This document shows, piece after piece, positions 60,228 through 64,000 of a stretch of DNA of 64,000 nt. A program made the position numbers and the translations under genes. Numbering within the stretch: position 1 is the stretch's first letter; every line of letters starts with the position of its first letter. Origin of the DNA: Deltaproteobacteria bacterium (GTDB lineage: Bacteria; Myxococcota_A; UBA9160; UBA4427). The stretch spans positions 558,001 through 622,000 of the forward strand of contig JADJOR010000002.1 of NCBI GenBank assembly GCA_016713665.1, in the 5' to 3' direction. Under the pieces are notes generated by a model. It saw nothing but the letters and a program-made list of their open reading frames with translations. It was not told the DNA's origin and ran no database searches.

Positions 60228-61930
60228 CGTCGCTCGCGCCGACACGCAGGCGGGTCGCCCTCGGCCTCTACGCCCTGTTCACGCTGCTCTCGTTTCCACA
60301 CGAGCTGCCCGGACTCGGATTCTTCGATCTCGGCCTCGTCTGCACCTGGCTCGGGCCCGCCGCGCTGGTCGTGGGGCTCGACGGCCTGACGCCCCGCGCG
60401 GCGGCGAAGAAGGCCTTCCTCGCGAGCCTGCTGGGCCACGTCTTCCTGTTCCACTGGTTCATCGTCGTGACGGTGACCTACGGAGGCATGCCACTCGGCC
60501 TCGGGCTCCTCGCGCCGCTCGTGCCGGCCTACTGGGTCGCGCAGTTCAGCGCGCTCTTCGGCGGCCTCTGGGCGCATCTCGCGGGACGGCGCGGAGCGGC
60601 CTTCTTCGGAGCCTGCGCCTGGGTCGGGGTCGATTGGCTGCGCGGCGTCTTCCTGGGCGGCTTTCCCTGGGCGACCCTCGGCTATGGGCTCCACGAAGAC
60701 GCGTGGCTGCTCCCCTGGACCCGCTTCGGCGGCGTGTACGCGCTCTGCTTCGTCGCGGCCGGCGTCGGGCTCGCCCTCGGCGGTCTCCTGCTTCGTGGCC
60801 TCGACGCAGCGGAGGCCGCTGCGCCCGAGTCCGGCGATCGAAGGCCCGGCTTGCTGCGGAGCGCCCTCGGCATCGCCCTCGCCCTCGCGCTCGCGCACGG
60901 GATCGGTGCGGCCCTCGCGCCGGCGCCCGCGAGCGACCGGGCCCGCGTCCGGATCGCCGCCATCCAGGGCAACATCGATCAGGGCGAGAAATGGGATGCC
61001 GCGCGCCGTGAGCGGATCCTCTCGACCTATCTGCGGCTCTCGGAGCAGGCCGCGGACGCGGGCGCAGCGTGGATCGTCTGGCCCGAGACCGCGCTGCCGG
61101 GCTCGCTCGAATGGGATGCCGGGCTCGCCGCGCGCGTCGGCGAGCTCGCCCGGCGTCACGCGGTCACGCTCGTGCTCGGCGGCATGGGCATCGAGTGGAC
61201 GGAGGGGCGCGAGCAGCCGAGCGCCTACTACGACAGCGCCTTCGTCGTCGATGCCGAGGGCGGGATCCGGGACCGCTACGACAAGACCCAGCTCGTGCCC
61301 TTCGGCGAATTCGTGCCGCTGCGCGGGCTGCTCGGCCGGGTCTTCCAGTCGCTGGCCCGGGGGCTCTCGCCGAACGACGTGACGCCCGGGGCGGCACCGC
61401 GCGCCGTCGAGCTCCCTGGCTCGGGGGGCGAGCGACCCGCGCTCCGGGCCGGTGTACCCATCTGCTACGAGCTGATCTTTCCCGACCTCGTCCGGCGATT
61501 CGCGGCGGACGGGGCGGGCGTGCTGCTCGCCGTCACCAACGATGCCTGGTACGGTCGCACCGGCGCGCCCCATCAATTCCTCGCGATGACGGCGATGCGC
61601 TCGGCCGAGACCGGGCTCTTCACGGTGCGCGCGGCCAATACGGGGATCTCGGCGATCGTCGACGATCGGGGGCGCGTGCGCGAGCAGAGCCGGCTCTTCG
61701 AGGAGGCGGTGATCGTCGCGGACGTGCCGGTCATCCGGACGACGGCGACGGTGGCGACGGCGGACGGGAGCGCGTCGGCGGCGGCGAGTGGTCCGGTCGT
61801 CACATTCTATTCTCGCTTCGGCGACGTCTTCGCCTGGAGCTGTATCCTGGGCGCCCTCGCCGGGCTGGTGGGGAGTCGCGCGCGCGGCGGCGATCGATCT
61901 TCGAAAGGAATGGACGGACATGAGCGGTGA
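60224..61930 (+). CDS. lnt: Apolipoprotein N-acyltransferase
   Basis: It adds the third acyl chain to lipoproteins in the inner membrane. The 568 residues contain about seven N-terminal TM helices and a nitrilase domain from about residue 245 (VRIAAIQGNIDQGEKW). The catalytic triad is seen as Glu in WPETALPGS, Lys in YDKTQLVPFGEFVPLRG and Cys in VPICYELIFPDLVRR. DAWYGRTGAPHQF and RAANTGISAI are family motifs. The start is GTG 60224. It overlaps prfB by 11 bases. Several lipoproteins in this window (53328, 14660) are probable substrates. Confidence 0.94.
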   Translation: MTSLAPTRRRVALGLYALFTLLSFPHELPGLGFFDLGLVCTWLGPAALVVGLDGLTPRAAAKKAFLASLLGHVFLFHWFIVVTVTYGGMPLGLGLLAPLVPAYWVAQFSALFGGLWAHLAGRRGAAFFGACAWVGVDWLRGVFLGGFPWATLGYGLHEDAWLLPWTRFGGVYALCFVAAGVGLALGGLLLRGLDAAEAAAPESGDRRPGLLRSALGIALALALAHGIGAALAPAPASDRARVRIAAIQGNIDQGEKWDAARRERILSTYLRLSEQAADAGAAWIVWPETALPGSLEWDAGLAARVGELARRHAVTLVLGGMGIEWTEGREQPSAYYDSAFVVDAEGGIRDRYDKTQLVPFGEFVPLRGLLGRVFQSLARGLSPNDVTPGAAPRAVELPGSGGERPALRAGVPICYELIFPDLVRRFAADGAGVLLAVTNDAWYGRTGAPHQFLAMTAMRSAETGLFTVRAANTGISAIVDDRGRVREQSRLFEEAVIVADVPVIRTTATVATADGSASAAASGPVVTFYSRFGDVFAWSCILGALAGLVGSRARGGDRSSKGMDGHER

Positions 61931-63073
61931 GAAGCGGGCCGGACTGGACTTCAGCGATCTGTCGGAGCGCCTCCGCGCGCTGCGCCAGCGCTTCGACGAG
62001 TTCCGGGGGCGTCTTTGACGTCTCGGCACTGCGCGCCCAGAAGGAAGAGCTCGAGGTCGCGATGGCGCGACCCGATCTCTGGAACGACCCGGCGGCCGCC
62101 CAGGATCTAGGGCGCCGCAAGACCGCCGTCGAGCGCGAGCTCGCGCTCTACGATCGCGTCGAAATGGGCATCGAGGACGCCGACATCCTGCTCTCCCTCG
62201 GACGCGAAGCGGACGACACGGGCGTCCTGCCCGAGATCGTCGACAAGTGCGCCGAGATCGACCGCATCCTCGAGGAGGCGGAGCTCCAGCAGCTGCTCGG
62301 CGGCGAGTACGACGCGGGCAACGCGCTCCTGTCGATCAACTCGGGCGCGGGCGGGACCGACGCCTGCGACTGGGCCGAGATGCTGCTGCGGATGTATCTG
62401 CGCTGGGCCGAGCGCCACCGCTACAAGACCGAGATCCTCGACATCCAGGCCGGCGAGGAGGCCGGGATCCGCGGCGCGACGTTGCGTGTCGAAGGCGAGT
62501 ACGCCTACGGCTACCTGAACTCCGAGCAGGGGGTCCACCGACTCGTGCGCATCTCCCCCTTCGACTCGAACGCCCGCCGGCATACGGCCTTCGCGAGCGT
62601 GACCGCCGTTCCCGAGATCGACGACGCGGTCGAGGTCGAGATCGACGAGGGCGATCTGCGCATCGATACCTATCGCGCGAGCGGCGCCGGCGGCCAGCAC
62701 GTCAACAAGACGGAGTCCGCCGTCCGCCTGACCCATCTGCCGACCGGCGTCGTCGCCGCCTGCCAGGCCGAGCGCTCGCAGCACAAGAACAAGGCCACGG
62801 CCGATGAAGATGCTGCGCGCCAAGCTCTTCGAGCTCGAGCGGCGCAAGCAGGCGGAGAAGCTCGAGGAGCTGACGGGCGAGAAGCGCGAGATCGGCTTCG
62901 GCAGCCAGATCCGCTCCTACACGCTCCATCCGCAGCAGCGCGCCAAGGACCACCGGACCGATCTCGAGATCGGCAACGTCGACGCGGTCCTCGACGGAGA
63001 CCTCGATCCCTTCATCCGGGCGACGCTGCTGGCCCAGGCCGCCGAGCTGCGTCCGAAGCGCATGGGAGACTAG
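61920..63073 (+). CDS. prfB: Peptide chain release factor 2, with programmed +1 frameshift and a second frame break
   Basis: RF2 ends translation at UGA and UAA. The first 32 codons run from ATG 61920 to an in-frame TGA at 62016-62018, where the programmed +1 frameshift moves reading to GAC. Then follow NSGAGGTDACDWAEMLLRMY, VRISPFDSNARRHTAFASV (SPF anticodon-like motif) and RASGAGGQHVNKTESAV (GGQ). After KNKATA the frame is lost again: one extra G at 62803 shifts the last about 90 residues (MKMLRAKLFELERRKQAEK) into a third frame. The total of about 383 residues is near the family's usual length. The second break is most likely a sequence error because the gene is essential. Confidence 0.9.
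62004..62019 (+). promoter_or_regulatory. Programmed +1 frameshift site of RF2
   Basis: CGGGGGCGTCTTTGAC has the same arrangement as E. coli prfB: a Shine-Dalgarno-like GGGGG, three bases, then the slippery CTT-TGA-C. Low RF2 stalls the ribosome at UGA and the tRNA slips to UUU-GAC, an autoregulatory circuit. Confidence 0.93.
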
Positions 63074-63078
63074 CTTCG

Positions 63079-64000
63079 TTGGAATCCCTCCGGTCGGCTC
63101 TCGCCACCTATCTCGCGACCGCCGGTGGCGGCATCGCCGTCGCGTTCATCGTGCTGCTCGCCGTCGGCATCGTCGCGATGACGCTGCTGTACGTGGGCTC
63201 CGCGCTGCTCGTGCTCGACCGCTTCGCGCGGGTCGCCCGCGGCTGGCTCGCGCCGGCCCTGGCGGGGGTCTGCGTCGCGGGCTTCGTGGCCCTGCTCGCG
63301 ACGCTCGAGAGCTTTCCGTCGGATTCGGTCTACAGCGGGCCGGAGTGGTGGGGGACGTTCGGGCGTCAGCTCGGCGTTGGCGTCGCTTCGTGTGCGCTCT
63401 TCCTCGTCGCGGTCGGAGCCGCGACGCGCCACGTCTCACAGGCGACGCTCGGCCTCGGCGTCGCCGGCGTCGCCGCGCTGGCGGCGGGGCTCGCGATCGC
63501 GCCGCTCGGACAGGCCGTGCCGCTCTTCGCCGTGGTCCTCGCGGTCGCCATCGTCGCGTGGCTGCTTGGCCGGCGGTCGCGCGCGGGCGCGGACGTAGGC
63601 GGCGGGTCGAGAGGCTTCGTCGCCGTGCTCTTCGCCGTGGCGGCGGGTCTGCTGCCCGGGGCGATCTCGGGCTGGCTGCCGGAGAGCGCGGTCGAGGGCG
63701 CGCGCGCGGCCTCGGCGGGGCTCGTCGGGATCCTGCTCGGCGCGGTCGTGCTCGGCCTGGTTCCGCTCGCGATCGCGGGCTTCCTCTCGATGCGCCGCTC
63801 GGTCGAGTGGTTCATCGCCCTGCGCTACCTCGTCGCGAAGCGGCGTCAGGTCTTCATCTCGGCGATCACCGCGATCTGCGTCGCGGGCATCGCCGCGGGC
63901 GTCTGGCTCATCATCGTCGTGCTCTCGGTCATGAACGGCTTCGAGCAGACCTGGCGGGAGGAGATCCTCGGCAATCGCGCCCACTTCACGGTCCACAGCA
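63079..64000 (+). CDS. Lipoprotein-releasing system permease LolC/LolE with an N-terminal extension (cut by the window end)
   Basis: The frame from TTG 63079 is open to the window end (307 residues seen). The family proper begins near residue 235 (EWFIALRYLVAKRRQVFISA, then TAICVAGIAAGVWLIIVVLS and VMNGFEQTW), the standard LolC/E N-terminus. About 230 residues of hydrophobic sequence precede it, with roughly six TM helices (GGGIAVAFIVLLAVGIVAMT, APALAGVCVAGFVALLATL and others). This extension is not normal for LolC/E. Either the permease is fused to a membrane domain or translation starts later, near 63785. It follows prfB after 5 bases. LolC/E sorts lipoproteins such as LptE to the outer membrane. 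Confidence 0.78.
   Translation, partial: MESLRSALATYLATAGGGIAVAFIVLLAVGIVAMTLLYVGSALLVLDRFARVARGWLAPALAGVCVAGFVALLATLESFPSDSVYSGPEWWGTFGRQLGVGVASCALFLVAVGAATRHVSQATLGLGVAGVAALAAGLAIAPLGQAVPLFAVVLAVAIVAWLLGRRSRAGADVGGGSRGFVAVLFAVAAGLLPGAISGWLPESAVEGARAASAGLVGILLGAVVLGLVPLAIAGFLSMRRSVEWFIALRYLVAKRRQVFISAITAICVAGIAAGVWLIIVVLSVMNGFEQTWREEILGNRAHFTVHS

Noticed and set aside
1..64000. Mobile element, prophage or genomic island
   Set aside because: No transposase, integrase, terminal inverted repeats or phage genes were seen. Gene style and overlap pattern are uniform across the window.

Overview
This is a GC-rich, gene-dense bacterial chromosome segment made almost entirely of housekeeping, cell-envelope, pilus and signalling genes. 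It has no phage genes, transposases, integrases or CRISPR arrays. The gene content and order point to a deltaproteobacterial/Myxococcota-like lineage. The strongest pointers are a pilA-pilG-pilH-pilI-pilD block in the Myxococcus order, DUF4388 signalling proteins, sigma-54 type promoters, and a chemosensory operon with HEAT and DUF4388 partners. The lineage is inferred from synteny; no marker-gene phylogeny was possible.

Layout. 1-3138: signalling genes (TPR/DUF4388-like, PAS, diguanylate cyclase). 3421-8455: aspS, then mdh-sucC-sucD on the plus strand. These converge at a strong terminator (8511-8541) with korA-korB-MFS exporter on the minus strand. Together mdh, sucCD and korAB form a TCA-cycle segment in which 2-oxoglutarate is probably oxidised with ferredoxin. 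13282-22055: an acidic Pro/Ala-rich protein, a PilF-like TPR lipoprotein, a RodZ-like protein, recO, glyS, ppdK with an unusual histone-like basic tail, and a small envelope protein. 22216-24143: an ECF-type sigma factor behind a near-consensus sigma-54 promoter, then a TetR regulator. 24380-26676: a small protein, a membrane methyltransferase coupled to an LPS-kinase-like protein, a DEDDh exonuclease, and tRNA-Glu(CUC) with its own promoter. 26897-31361: type IV pilin behind a consensus sigma-54 promoter, followed by pilG, pilH, pilI and pilD. 31377-40053: gltX (minus), then yceD-rpmF-fabD-acpP-glyA-nrdR-ribD-ribH-nusB and a leucyl-aminopeptidase-N-domain protein. 40320-53274: a large chemosensory operon (DUF4388 protein, cheY, cheA, two cheW, mcp, zinc-ribbon/receiver protein, HEAT protein, cheR, GAF protein, second cheY) with no cheB. 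53328-64000: lptE, holA, rpsT (minus), a TPR/zinc-ribbon membrane protein, another DUF4388 protein, phoH, ybeY, lnt, prfB and the start of a LolC/E permease.

Several genes are interrupted by single-base frame changes: the diguanylate cyclase near 2267, pilH at 29032-29034, and prfB at 62803. A further one may lie at the phoH/ybeY junction. Because pilH and prfB are conserved, and prfB is essential, uncorrected indels in the assembly are the simplest explanation. The +1 frameshift at 62013-62019 in prfB is different: it is the classic programmed RF2 autoregulatory site.

Most genes sit in tight operons with 4-base ATGA, GTGA or TTGA stop/start overlaps, which implies extensive translational coupling. 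The most interesting items are the two sigma-54 promoters (one driving a sigma factor, one driving pilin), the CheB-less chemosensory operon with a HEAT scaffold and a receptor lacking a periplasmic sensor, and the pyruvate phosphate dikinase with a lysine/alanine/serine tail.
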